Counted from the first letter of the stretch, positions 1 to 7,509 are shown. The stretch: DNA of 23,407 nucleotides from DAOQTX01 sp035340715 (GCA_035340715.1 DAOQTX010000044.1:1-23407), one strand, 5' to 3'. Notes: generated by a model from the letters alone, not told the origin. Made by a program: numbers and translations.

Positions 1-20
1 ATACGGAAATACTTTAGTAT

Positions 21-599
21 TTACATAGCCCGTCTCTTTAGCATATTGTTAAACGACCATCGCACTACGGCTGTTTCATCGGGTGAATCGCCTAACATTC
101 GTTTGATAACCGGTACGTTTTTTTGTACGAAAATTTGTGGATTAAGCATATTGGGTTCAGCAAAAACGATTCGACCTCCTGGCTTCAAAACACGATAAAT
201 TTCTTGCATCGCTTTCATCATATCTAAATGATGTAATACCGAACTTCCATACACCACAGAAAAAGATTGATCTTCAAACGACAAGCTCATCGCATCGTCA
301 ATCTTAAAATTCACATCACGATATTTTTCTTTTGCTTGATCCAATAAATCTTGTGAAATATCAATCGCAGTAATTTCTGCTCCGGTTGCTTGCTGTACTT
401 TTCCGGTAAATAATCCGGTTCCGCACCCTATCTCTAAAGCTTGATCCTCTTTAGCAATTTTGGCGGTCAATATCATTAATTCAGCTCTACGATTAGCTCT
501 CACTTGCCCAGCCGGGCTCGACCAATTCCATACATCCTCGGCATGACTGCTGATTTTTTTTCCGTGCTCTCTTTCGTTATCTAATCGGTTATCACTCAT
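21..599 (-). CDS. Class I SAM-dependent methyltransferase, frameshifted near its 3' end
   Basis: The 192-residue product has a Rossmann-type SAM-binding core. Motif I is LEIGCGTG at about residues 56-63, an acidic residue follows beta-strand 2 (AIDIS), and a later YRVLKPGGRIVFAEP block is typical of the Methyltransf_11/25 group. The substrate cannot be named; the neighbours suggest a surface glycan or lipid-linked intermediate. It is the last visible gene of a minus-strand operon, starting 2 nt after the stop of the GT-C gene. The end is odd: the frame stops after LKRRAM, while the next frame continues as LKETGYVNTKVFPY to the window edge, which is how such domains normally go on. One base missing from the T-run at 37-39 would explain this, so the gene probably extends beyond position 1. 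Family assignment is firm; whether the shift is real or a read error is open. Confidence 0.85.
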   Translation of the reverse strand: MSDNRLDNEREHGKKISSHAEDVWNWSSPAGQVRANRRAELMILTAKIAKEDQALEIGCGTGLFTGKVQQATGAEITAIDISQDLLDQAKEKYRDVNFKIDDAMSLSFEDQSFSVVYGSSVLHHLDMMKAMQEIYRVLKPGGRIVFAEPNMLNPQIFVQKNVPVIKRMLGDSPDETAVVRWSFNNMLKRRAM

Positions 600-601
600 T
601 A

Positions 602-2281
602 TTAATAATTGATTTCATATAAGTAGGCTGGTTCTTGAACCCCTATTTGTTTTATTAACTTTAACTTCTGTGGATACTTTTGGGTTACAGGATTGAGTAA
701 ACGATGCATTGTGTTGATGATATAGCCATCTACTTTCTTGGGGTTCCTTCTTAGGCTTGCAATCATAACATGTGTAACACCCGCTTCTTTAAAAGTATAT
801 AAAACAGAATCAGGATCGGAATGGAATACGGTATAAACCGGATAAAATGATTTTCCTTTACCATACACAAAACTCATTGGTGCTTTTCGGCACGCTACAT
901 ATGAATTTTCATCCAAACTATCTGCTACATAGGCGCTCATTTGTAAATAGTTCTGCCAATCTGTGGTGTATCCATAATAAATATCACCTTTAAGATTTTT
1001 TTGGACTACAGGCAACCGATCACTCGCTTTTCCAATTGTTTTTATAAAACTGCTTCCAAAAATTAAAACAGCAATTATTGGAAGAAAGAGTTGAAGAAAA
1101 GATGACTTTTTCTGAAAAGCATAATATAAACCCGAAAAGAAAATTAAAAGAATAAATGGAACATACACCATTATCATTCGAGGTTGATCCCATTTAATTT
1201 GAAGTGCAAGACACATGGTACCGGCCATTGTCATAGCATATAATCCGGTCAGTACCAGAAAACGGTTTTTGTTTTTTATCACTATGATAAATGCCCATAC
1301 AAAGAGAACAATGGTAATAAAAGCTAAGCCCCCTTTAGCTACCTGAGAGTCTTCACTGATAAAACCTAGAATCTGATAAAAACGCTTGCTCAAGTATATA
1401 TTGAGATTGTCGAATAATCTGCCAATAAAGCCATCAAAAGTTTCCATTCCTTTTGATGGGTCATAAGGGTCTTTTTGTAAAACAATTGAAGATTGACTGC
1501 TAAACTGATTTTGAGCGCCCCAAATGGTAAACCGAATTCCTTCATAAACCAAACGAACCAAAATAAAACTACTTAAAAAATAGGCGATCTGCTTCCATTG
1601 CTTATAGATTAGAAAATAAAAAATACCTGCTACAACAGTTACTGTGGCCAGGTTTTTACTCAGTGTTGCAATAAAAACCATCAAACCTAAATGCAACCAA
1701 TTTTTCCATGAATACTTTAGTTGATCGTTTCTTTCATTCTCAATCACTTTAACAAAGGCCCAAATCATTAAAGCCTGAACCATTAGAAAAAATGATTCTG
1801 TAAAGGTTTGGCTGGCAAAGTATTGGAAATAAGAATTTACCGAAACAATAGCCAACATTGAAAACAGAACGGTGTATGGAACTCTTTTGGAAAAAGCTTT
1901 GTACAAAAAGAATACATGTAGTGCTGAAAACAGAAGAGAAAAGAATTTTAAAATAATAATGTTTAACCCAAAAAGTTTTATAGGTATGCTCAGTATCATT
2001 GGATACAAAGGAGCATTTGCACTGAAATAATTGCGATAATCTTTTGCAAAATTATAAGCTCCTTCAACATACAAAGAATCATCATTAGCTTCGCTGATCT
2101 TCACATCAAACAAAGCAAAAGCAAACAAAACATTGATCAATAGTATTATCGAAGCAATAATGTTTTTGTTGCTTTCGAAAAAACTTTCTAATCGTGTGAG
2201 CAATGATTCTCCTATGCCTTTAATAGTATCGGTTGAGCTTGTCGATTTCTCCGCCTTCGATCGGTGCTTTCTTACTTTCAT
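602..2281 (-). CDS. GT-C fold membrane glycosyltransferase (ArnT/PMT_2-like)
   Basis: The 559-residue protein has a basic, Ser/Lys-rich cytoplasmic N-terminus (about residues 1-40), a first transmembrane helix at about 41-59, and then many hydrophobic helices up to about residue 415. A soluble C-terminal domain of about 140 residues follows. The first loop after helix 1 carries an acidic pair (D67-D68) followed by a Y-x-x-x-A-x-N segment and NAPLYP. This is the layout of ArnT/PMT-like GT-C enzymes, which transfer a sugar from a polyprenyl-phosphate carrier on the outer face of the inner membrane. The acceptor is unknown. The gene begins 7 nt after the transaldolase stop and ends 2 nt before the methyltransferase, so it is within the operon. 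A GT2 of the lipid-carrier-loading type is encoded nearby on the other strand and could provide the donor; this is inference. Confidence 0.8.
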   Translation of the reverse strand: MKVRKHRSKAEKSTSSTDTIKGIGESLLTRLESFFESNKNIIASIILLINVLFAFALFDVKISEANDDSLYVEGAYNFAKDYRNYFSANAPLYPMILSIPIKLFGLNIIILKFFSLLFSALHVFFLYKAFSKRVPYTVLFSMLAIVSVNSYFQYFASQTFTESFFLMVQALMIWAFVKVIENERNDQLKYSWKNWLHLGLMVFIATLSKNLATVTVVAGIFYFLIYKQWKQIAYFLSSFILVRLVYEGIRFTIWGAQNQFSSQSSIVLQKDPYDPSKGMETFDGFIGRLFDNLNIYLSKRFYQILGFISEDSQVAKGGLAFITIVLFVWAFIIVIKNKNRFLVLTGLYAMTMAGTMCLALQIKWDQPRMIMVYVPFILLIFFSGLYYAFQKKSSFLQLFLPIIAVLIFGSSFIKTIGKASDRLPVVQKNLKGDIYYGYTTDWQNYLQMSAYVADSLDENSYVACRKAPMSFVYGKGKSFYPVYTVFHSDPDSVLYTFKEAGVTHVMIASLRRNPKKVDGYIINTMHRLLNPVTQKYPQKLKLIKQIGVQEPAYLYEINY

Positions 2282-2288
2282 TTTGCGA

Positions 2289-2936
2289 TTACTTGGCTGC
2301 GTCAGCTAAAAACTTAGCCAACCCGATATCGGTTAATGGATGTTTTAATAAATCGGTAATAGCGTTGAGCGGACAAGTAGCAACATCTGCACCCACTTCA
2401 GCACAACGAACTACATGTAATGGATTTCGAATACTGGCAGCAAGCACTTGGGTTTGATAAGCATATACTCTATAGATGTGAACGATCTGTTCGATTAATG
2501 CAACTCCATCATAATTAATGTCATCCAATCGTCCTAAAAATGGAGAAACATAGGTGGCTCCAGCTTTGGCGGCCAATATGGCCTGACCGGCAGAGAAAAC
2601 TAAAGTACAATTGGTTTTAATTCCTTGATCGGAGAAATAGCGTATGGCCTTCACTCCTTCTTTAATCATGGGTACTTTTACCACTATCTTTTCGTCAATG
2701 GCTGCCAACTCATTCCCTTCTTTAATTATACCGTCAAAATCAGTGGCGAGAACTTCTGCACTTACATCGCCATCCACAATTTTGCAAATGTCAGCGTAAT
2801 GCTTCATAATATTTTCTTTCCCTTTTATTCCTTCTTTAGCCATGAGTGAAGGATTGGTGGTTACTCCATCCAATACTCCAAGATTATTGGCTTCTTTAAT
2901 CTGATCAAGGTTTGCGGTATCAATAAAAAACTTCAT
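2289..2936 (-). CDS. Small transaldolase (TalC/Fsa family)
   Basis: The 215 residues match the length of the compact transaldolase/fructose-6-phosphate aldolase family. Diagnostic parts are FIDTANLDQI at the start, DGVTTNPSL at residues 23-31, and the Schiff-base lysine K87 in VVKVPM. These enzymes swap dihydroxyacetone units between sugar phosphates in the non-oxidative pentose phosphate pathway. Two positions favour transaldolase over fructose-6-phosphate aldolase: F133 in SPFLGR, where E. coli FsaA has its key tyrosine, and E61 in SAEVLA, where FsaA has glutamine. The start is the ATG that gives MKFFIDTANL, the usual N-terminus. It sits 3 nt after the FkbM methyltransferase stop and 7 nt before the GT-C gene, which is an unusual operon for a central-metabolism enzyme. 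Family certainty is high; the exact reaction is inferred from those residues. Confidence 0.92.
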   Translation of the reverse strand: MKFFIDTANLDQIKEANNLGVLDGVTTNPSLMAKEGIKGKENIMKHYADICKIVDGDVSAEVLATDFDGIIKEGNELAAIDEKIVVKVPMIKEGVKAIRYFSDQGIKTNCTLVFSAGQAILAAKAGATYVSPFLGRLDDINYDGVALIEQIVHIYRVYAYQTQVLAASIRNPLHVVRCAEVGADVATCPLNAITDLLKHPLTDIGLAKFLADAAK

Positions 2937-2939
2937 GGG

Positions 2940-3701
2940 TTATAAGTTTAAATCTTTTCGTGAAACTATAATATTATAATATTTTTCTTCAGGATCGTTA
3001 TCAAATTTTTCAAATTCAGATTCAGATAATTCCGTCCAATTCTGATACAAATCTGAATGCAACCAAATTCGGAATTTTTTTTGACTTAAAAAGGATAACA
3101 TTTTTGAAGCACTATCTCCAGATTCAGTCAAAGCATAAGGAGATAGTTCGCTTAACATTACAATGTCCTGATTCCGATCCAGTAACTGGGACATCCCAAT
3201 TAATGCATTGTACTCTGCACCCTGAATATCCATTTTAATAAATTGAATAGGTTCTTTTAATACATCCAATTGATCGAGCGCTAAAACATCTACCTCAACT
3301 TTGTATTTATAGTCGGCTATTGGATAGGTTCTATGATCTACGTTTAATAAGTTACTGGCATATAAGGTAAGAACTCCGGGCTTTGCTCCTATTGCTGCTT
3401 GATAGAGCGAGACATTCTGCAACGATCTACTTTCTTTTGCCAGATGTTTAAAGTTGGTTGGATCGGGTTCAAATGCATGAACTTTACCCTTAGTTCCTAC
3501 AAAACGTGATAAATGTTGTGTAATAAAACCAACATTTGCACCAATATCCAAAACCGTAAAGCCGCTTTTTACTATTTTTTGCATGGCAACGATTTCTTTA
3601 TGGTCTTGTCGCTTTTTAAACCTAAAATAAAATGTCTTGTAAAGAGGATAGCAATTATGAAAGAGAAAATCTGCCAGTCTGAACTTCAGTTTTTTTTCCA
3701 C
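2940..3701 (-). CDS. FkbM family SAM-dependent methyltransferase
   Basis: The 253-residue product carries SAM motif I as VLDIGANVGF near residues 50-59, an acidic motif in HAFEPDPTNF, and the late IKMDIQGAEYNAL block. All three are characteristic of the FkbM (Methyltransf_21) family, which O-methylates sugars and natural products. The start appears to be GTG at 3699-3701: no in-frame ATG precedes the SAM domain at a sensible distance, and upstream lies the SRP RNA. The 40 residues before the domain are basic and aromatic, which could place the protein at the membrane. It is the first gene of the four-gene minus-strand operon. Its start codon is only about 18 nt from the 3' end of the SRP RNA, so its own promoter must overlap that gene or it depends on readthrough. 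The substrate is unknown, likely a surface polysaccharide sugar. Confidence 0.87.
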   Translation of the reverse strand: MEKKLKFRLADFLFHNCYPLYKTFYFRFKKRQDHKEIVAMQKIVKSGFTVLDIGANVGFITQHLSRFVGTKGKVHAFEPDPTNFKHLAKESRSLQNVSLYQAAIGAKPGVLTLYASNLLNVDHRTYPIADYKYKVEVDVLALDQLDVLKEPIQFIKMDIQGAEYNALIGMSQLLDRNQDIVMLSELSPYALTESGDSASKMLSFLSQKKFRIWLHSDLYQNWTELSESEFEKFDNDPEEKYYNIIVSRKDLNL

Positions 3702-3710
3702 CCGAATTAA

Positions 3711-3726
3711 ATTAAAAAAGGGTAAG
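3711..3726 (-). terminator. 3' end of SRP RNA acting as terminator
   Basis: On the minus strand the closing 3' strand of the SRP RNA helix (CTTACCC) runs straight into TTTTTTAAT. The RNA's own end-to-end helix followed by a U-tract would serve as an intrinsic terminator. The FkbM gene begins about 10 nt further on. Confidence 0.55.
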
Positions 3727-3815
3727 CTACTTATATCGCACCGCTACAACCGATTATCCTTGCTTCCTTCCGGCCCTGGGGAGGTTTTCAGGAGCTGGTC
3801 GTATAAGACTTACCC
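3720..3815 (-). ncRNA. ffs: Signal recognition particle RNA (small bacterial type, 4.5S-like)
   Basis: Read on the minus strand, this stretch of about 96 nt begins GGGTAAG and ends CTTACCC, so its ends pair perfectly. Next to these, GTCTTATACGACC faces GGTGCGATATAAG, extending the helix. The apical part contains GGCCGGAAGGAAGCAAGG (revcomp of about 3757-3774), the conserved SRP domain IV signature with its GGAA tetraloop and asymmetric loop that bind Ffh. The RNA works with Ffh and FtsY in co-translational targeting of membrane proteins. A TATTTTTG -7 element lies just upstream, and six T's follow the closing stem, so it looks like a stand-alone transcript. It lacks the Alu domain of long SRP RNAs. 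Identification is by motif and fold; the exact ends are inferred from the terminal helix. Confidence 0.93.
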
Positions 3816-3819
3816 GCAG

Positions 3820-3827
3820 CAAAAATA
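3820..3827 (-). promoter_or_regulatory. -7 promoter element of the SRP RNA gene
   Basis: The minus strand reads TATTTTTG, a perfect match to the Bacteroidota -7 consensus TAnnTTTG. Its last G lies 5 nt upstream of the first paired base of the SRP RNA (3815), which is the expected distance to the transcription start. No convincing -33 TTG is seen at normal spacing. Confidence 0.7.
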
Positions 3828-3902
3828 GTAAACTCATTTCAACTTTTAAAGTATTAGATATTGATTTGCTTTTATTTATTTTTACCCCTTCAGTTTTTAC
3901 AT

Positions 3903-4421
3903 ATGAGTTCAGTGGTTAAATTCATTCTCAATTATGGCGCTCTTAGTGGAATTATTCACTTTGTATTAGCCATTTTATTATTCCAAGCGGGCATGAATCC
4001 ACTTGGGCAGTCGGGTTGGCTATTGGCTTGGATACCCTTAGTATTTATGAGTCTGGCTTGTAAAAATCTTCGTAATTCATTTTTTGAAGGATTTATAAGT
4101 TATTGGAAAGCTTTCCGGATTAGTTTTCTTACAGGGAGTGCTTCAGCTTTCTTGTTTGCACTTTTGGTATATATTTATGGATCGTATTTTAATTCTGATC
4201 TACTGGAAGTATTTAAAAAAGAAGTATTTGAGAGTTTAGAAATGACGCGTTCGTTCATAGGAGAATCATTATATGAAACCGGAATGAATAACTTAGAAAA
4301 TACCACAATGTTTTCGGCAGCGAATTCGGATTTTTTAAATAAAGTATTTGGCGCTATTATCGCTTCGTTAATTATTGCTGCATTTTTTAGAAGAAACAAT
4401 TATAATATAGATGTCAAATAA
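3903..4421 (+). CDS. DUF4199 domain membrane protein
   Basis: The 172-residue protein has four probable transmembrane helices, at about 7-28, 36-53, 71-94 and 148-162. A hydrophilic stretch at about 100-145 lies between the last two. This layout, with the S-F-F-E-G-F-x-x-Y-W-K-A-F-R motif before helix 3, matches the Bacteroidota DUF4199 family, which has no known function. I chose the ATG at 3903 instead of the TTG 14 codons earlier, because family members begin just before helix 1 and the upstream codons look non-conserved. It overlaps the start of the GT2 gene by 11 bp. The pairing of a DUF4199 protein with a lipid-carrier-type GT2 suggests a role in the same membrane step, but this is inference. 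Confidence 0.82.
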   Translation: MSSVVKFILNYGALSGIIHFVLAILLFQAGMNPLGQSGWLLAWIPLVFMSLACKNLRNSFFEGFISYWKAFRISFLTGSASAFLFALLVYIYGSYFNSDLLEVFKKEVFESLEMTRSFIGESLYETGMNNLENTTMFSAANSDFLNKVFGAIIASLIIAAFFRRNNYNIDVK

Positions 4422-5379
4422 CCCCATCGATCTAAGCATTATAGTTCCTTTGTTTAATGAGGATGAGTCCATTGGAGAATTAAGTGAATGGGTTAATCGT
4501 GTTTGTGCATCTAATAATTTGTCTTATGAATTGATATTTATTGACGATGGCAGCACCGATAATAGCTGGAATGTAATTCAAACCCTATCCAATAATCAAA
4601 CATCTGTAAAAGGGATAAAATTTAAGCGCAATTATGGTAAGTCTGCTGCTCTGCATACCGGATTTCAGAGTGCAGAAGGAAAAGTAATCATTACTATGGA
4701 TGCCGACCTACAAGACAGTCCGGATGAGATTCCAGGATTATATAAGATGATCAAAGACGATGGCTTTGAATTGGTTTCGGGATGGAAAAAGAAACGACAT
4801 GATCCTTTGAGCAAAACAATTCCGAGTAAATTTTTTAATTATGTTACTGCTAAAGTTTCAGGGATAAATAATTTACATGACTTTAATTGTGGACTCAAAG
4901 CATATAAACAAAGTGTAATAAAAAGCATAGAGATTTATGGGGAGATGCATCGCTATATTCCGGTAATTGCTAAATGGCATGGATTTACAAAAATTGGTGA
5001 AAAGGTAGTTGAACATAGAGCAAGAAAATATGGTAAATCAAAGTTTGGACTCGAAAGATTTATCAATGGGTTTTTAGATTTAATGTCGATCAGTTTTGTA
5101 AGTCGCTTTGGAAAAAAACCCATGCATCTGTTTGGAACCTTAGGCTTATTAATGTTTAAGATTGGATTCTTAGCGGCATTATGGTTGGGTTGCAGCAAAT
5201 TGTATATGGTGTACAACGATATTCCTGCTCGATTGCTTACCAATCGTCCATCCTTTTATATAGCACTTACATGCATGATCTTAGGCACGCAACTTTTTGT
5301 AGCTGGTTTTCTTGGAGAGCTCATTGCTCGATCAGGTTCAGAGAGAAACTCATATTTGATTGAAGAAAAAACTTTCTAA
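4411..5379 (+). CDS. GT2 family polyprenyl-phosphate glycosyltransferase (DPM1/GtrB-like)
   Basis: The 322-residue protein begins with a GT-A domain. It has the nucleotide-binding start LSIIVPLFNED, FIDDGSTD at about 43-50, and the metal-binding TMDADLQD at 95-102 (D97 and D99). Two transmembrane helices follow at about 235-265 and 283-310, with a short cytoplasmic tail. This layout is that of dolichol/undecaprenyl-phosphate sugar synthases such as DPM1, GtrB and ArnC, which move a sugar from a nucleotide donor onto polyprenyl phosphate at the inner membrane. The sugar cannot be told from sequence. It overlaps the upstream DUF4199 gene by 11 bp and precedes the GT4 gene by 3 nt, so all three are likely co-transcribed and partly coupled in translation. 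Confidence 0.9.
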   Translation: MSNNPIDLSIIVPLFNEDESIGELSEWVNRVCASNNLSYELIFIDDGSTDNSWNVIQTLSNNQTSVKGIKFKRNYGKSAALHTGFQSAEGKVIITMDADLQDSPDEIPGLYKMIKDDGFELVSGWKKKRHDPLSKTIPSKFFNYVTAKVSGINNLHDFNCGLKAYKQSVIKSIEIYGEMHRYIPVIAKWHGFTKIGEKVVEHRARKYGKSKFGLERFINGFLDLMSISFVSRFGKKPMHLFGTLGLLMFKIGFLAALWLGCSKLYMVYNDIPARLLTNRPSFYIALTCMILGTQLFVAGFLGELIARSGSERNSYLIEEKTF

Positions 5380-5382
5380 TCG

Positions 5383-6507
5383 GTGGCTCGAATTGTAATT
5401 ATTGGACCGGCCTACCCTCTTCGTGGAGGTATAGCTAATCTCAATGAAACATTAGCCATAAAATTGATTCAAAAAAATCATACGGTAGATTTGGTTTCCT
5501 TCTACTTTCAGTATCCAAGTCTTCTATTTCCCGGCACATCCCAAACAGAAAACACTCAGACAAAACCAGATCTCAATATTCATAATTTAATCAGTTCCAT
5601 TAATCCCTTATCATGGATCAGAACAGCCCAAAAAGTAAACCGATTAAAACCTGATATTGTCATCTTCCGTTATTGGTTGCCGTTTATGGGGCCATGCTTA
5701 GGTTCAATTGCCCGGTTGTTAAAATGCAAGTATAAGGTGGCTATAGCCGATAATATTATTCCACACGAAAAACGATTGGGTGATGGAATATTTACCAAAT
5801 GGTTTTGCAAAAGCATGAGCGGATTTGTTGTAATGTCCAAAAGTGTGTTGAATGATCTATCTCAATTCACTAACTCTTCTACTAAGGTGTACTCCCCTCA
5901 CCCAATTTACGATATGTATGGATCTAAAATTGAAAAAGGAGTTGCCCGAAAAAAATTAAATCTTGATCCAAACGATCGTGTCATATTATTTTTTGGATTT
6001 ATTAGAAAGTATAAAGGCTTAATGCTTCTTTTGAAAGCAATGGCCAGACCAGAAATTGCTGATTTAAATATTAAACTTTTGGTTGCCGGAGAGTTTTATG
6101 ATGATACCGATGAGTATATGAGCTTTATACAGGAAAATAATTTGAGTGATCGTGTAATACTCCACAGTCATTTTATTCCACGTGAAGATATAGCCCTCTA
6201 TTTTTCAGCATCAGACATTGTTGTGCAACCTTATCTAAGTGCTACACAAAGCGGTGTTACTCAAATTGCATATCATTTTGATAAAGCAATGTTAGTGACC
6301 CATGTGGGAGGATTGTCTGAAATTGTTAGTCATAATAAAAATGGTTATGTAGTGGATGTTAATGAAGATGCAGTAAGCGGTGCTTTAATTGATTTTTATA
6401 CAAAGCAAAGAGAAATTCCTTTCTCGGAAGAAAGCAAGCTATTAAAGAAACAATATGAGTGGGACTACTTTATAGATAATATTTTTAAAGTAAGCGCATT
6501 AAAATAA
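5383..6507 (+). CDS. GT4 family glycosyltransferase
   Basis: The 374-residue product is a two-domain GT-B enzyme. The N-terminal domain starts with IIGPAYPLRGGIA, a glycine-rich acceptor-side loop, followed by LNETLAIKLIQKNH. The C-terminal domain has RVILFFGFIRKYKGL at about 204-218, and the donor-binding region with QPYLSATQSGV and LVTHVGGLSEIV before NGYVV. These are the usual marks of the Glycos_transf_1/4 (GT4) group, which are retaining, NDP-sugar-dependent enzymes acting at the cytoplasmic face. The start is GTG at 5383, giving MARIVIIGPAY directly at the first beta strand; no ATG is available at this place. It is the third gene of the DUF4199-GT2-GT4 unit. The acceptor and sugar are unknown. 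Confidence 0.87.
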   Translation: MARIVIIGPAYPLRGGIANLNETLAIKLIQKNHTVDLVSFYFQYPSLLFPGTSQTENTQTKPDLNIHNLISSINPLSWIRTAQKVNRLKPDIVIFRYWLPFMGPCLGSIARLLKCKYKVAIADNIIPHEKRLGDGIFTKWFCKSMSGFVVMSKSVLNDLSQFTNSSTKVYSPHPIYDMYGSKIEKGVARKKLNLDPNDRVILFFGFIRKYKGLMLLLKAMARPEIADLNIKLLVAGEFYDDTDEYMSFIQENNLSDRVILHSHFIPREDIALYFSASDIVVQPYLSATQSGVTQIAYHFDKAMLVTHVGGLSEIVSHNKNGYVVDVNEDAVSGALIDFYTKQREIPFSEESKLLKKQYEWDYFIDNIFKVSALK

Positions 6508-6537
6508 AGGTGATTCTTATTCGTTGTATGCGTTTGT

Positions 6538-6819
6538 ATGATCTTATCTAAGCATTTAGCCAACCTACTCTATCTTTCTCTTACGAGCATCATATTAGTC
6601 ATTGCACTTTTTTGGTTAGACCGTGATACAATACTCTGGGCCGATTTTCTCAAGACTCAAAATATTATTGCGTTTTTGATTTATACGATTCCTACTTCGG
6701 TTTTCTCAATGCTAGTATATATTTTTAGCATTGATCGATGGTCAAACAGAAAAAGTTTGCTGTATGCTTTTATTACTATTCTGTTTAGCATAATCGGAAC
6801 CATGGTTGTATTATACTAA
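6538..6819 (+). CDS. Small three-helix membrane protein, unknown function
   Basis: The 93-residue protein is almost wholly membrane-embedded, with three probable helices at about 9-27, 42-63 and 74-92. The short loops carry charged patches (WLDRD and DRWSNRKS). I do not recognise a family. It starts 30 nt after the GT4 gene on the same strand, so it may end the glycosyltransferase operon. Its last 9 bases overlap tail-to-tail with the end of the lycopene cyclase gene. A GtrA-like lipid-sugar flippase would have a similar size, but GtrA proteins usually have four helices and no motif supports this. Its reality rests on the ATG start, the membrane pattern and its placement. Confidence 0.6.
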   Translation: MILSKHLANLLYLSLTSIILVIALFWLDRDTILWADFLKTQNIIAFLIYTIPTSVFSMLVYIFSIDRWSNRKSLLYAFITILFSIIGTMVVLY

Positions 6820-7509
6820 GTTTATAACCTTTGGCTTCTCAAAAAGATGCATTAGAAACACATTCAACAGAATTAGCTCCATTCCGTAAAAAATATCTTC
6901 AAAAGGAATTGTACCTAATCGTATTCCCAAGAATTCATTCTCGTTATACCAAACGACTTCACCTTCTATTCCGCTTCCGGTAAGCATTCCATTTACAATA
7001 AAGAAAGGGATTATTAGGATTAAATAAGTTATATAAAAGCGATACAACCATATAGGCTTTGCAACAAATTGAACATACAAAATGAAAATGGACAATGATA
7101 TGAATGTAACGCTGGTGTATATAAGGTTGAGATTGAAAAAGGCAGTTGCAAGCAATAGGATGACCAATAGAACGGATATCATTTTCTCAACGCGTATATT
7201 TCGGTTAAATATTCCAAATTTTGAGAAACAGTGGTAAGTAAAAACACAAGCATATGGAATGGATATAAAAAAGAGCAACTCTTCAACAGGCAAACTTAAA
7301 ACATAGAATCCGCTTAAGTATTTTGGGTTAAAGCCCCACACACCTATTTGAGTAAAATACTCATCCCAAACTAAAAACAATACAGCGGAAATAAGCATAG
7401 CAGGGATAAACGATCGCCATCTTTTATAAAACATTAGTTTAGGATGGAAAGAAAATATAAGTGGAATTAAAAAACTGAATACATTAATCAGTAAATAAAG
7501 TGATTTCAT
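6811..7509 (-). CDS. crtY: Lycopene cyclase, fused CrtYc-CrtYd type
   Basis: The 232-residue membrane protein carries the lycopene cyclase domain in two copies. The first holds GVWGFNPKYLSG and then PVEELLFF (P74, E76, E77); the second holds VVWYNENEFLG and then IPFEDIFY (P202, E204, D205). Such paired PxE(E/D) motifs define the CrtYcd/CarR/CrtYB-type cyclases, in which two homologous halves form one active unit that cyclises the psi ends of lycopene to beta-ionone rings without net redox change. It has about seven hydrophobic helices. Its ATG overlaps the crtZ stop by 4 bp (ATGA). It is the last gene of the carotenoid operon. Product specificity (beta ring) is expected from family and from the adjacent beta-ring hydroxylase. 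Confidence 0.9.
   Translation of the reverse strand: MKSLYLLINVFSFLIPLIFSFHPKLMFYKRWRSFIPAMLISAVLFLVWDEYFTQIGVWGFNPKYLSGFYVLSLPVEELLFFISIPYACVFTYHCFSKFGIFNRNIRVEKMISVLLVILLLATAFFNLNLIYTSVTFISLSIFILYVQFVAKPIWLYRFYITYLILIIPFFIVNGMLTGSGIEGEVVWYNENEFLGIRLGTIPFEDIFYGMELILLNVFLMHLFEKPKVINLV

Noticed and set aside
6526..6537. TATGCGTTTG just before the small membrane protein as promoter
   Set aside because: Four bases, not two, separate TA and TTTG, so it does not fit the -7 consensus.
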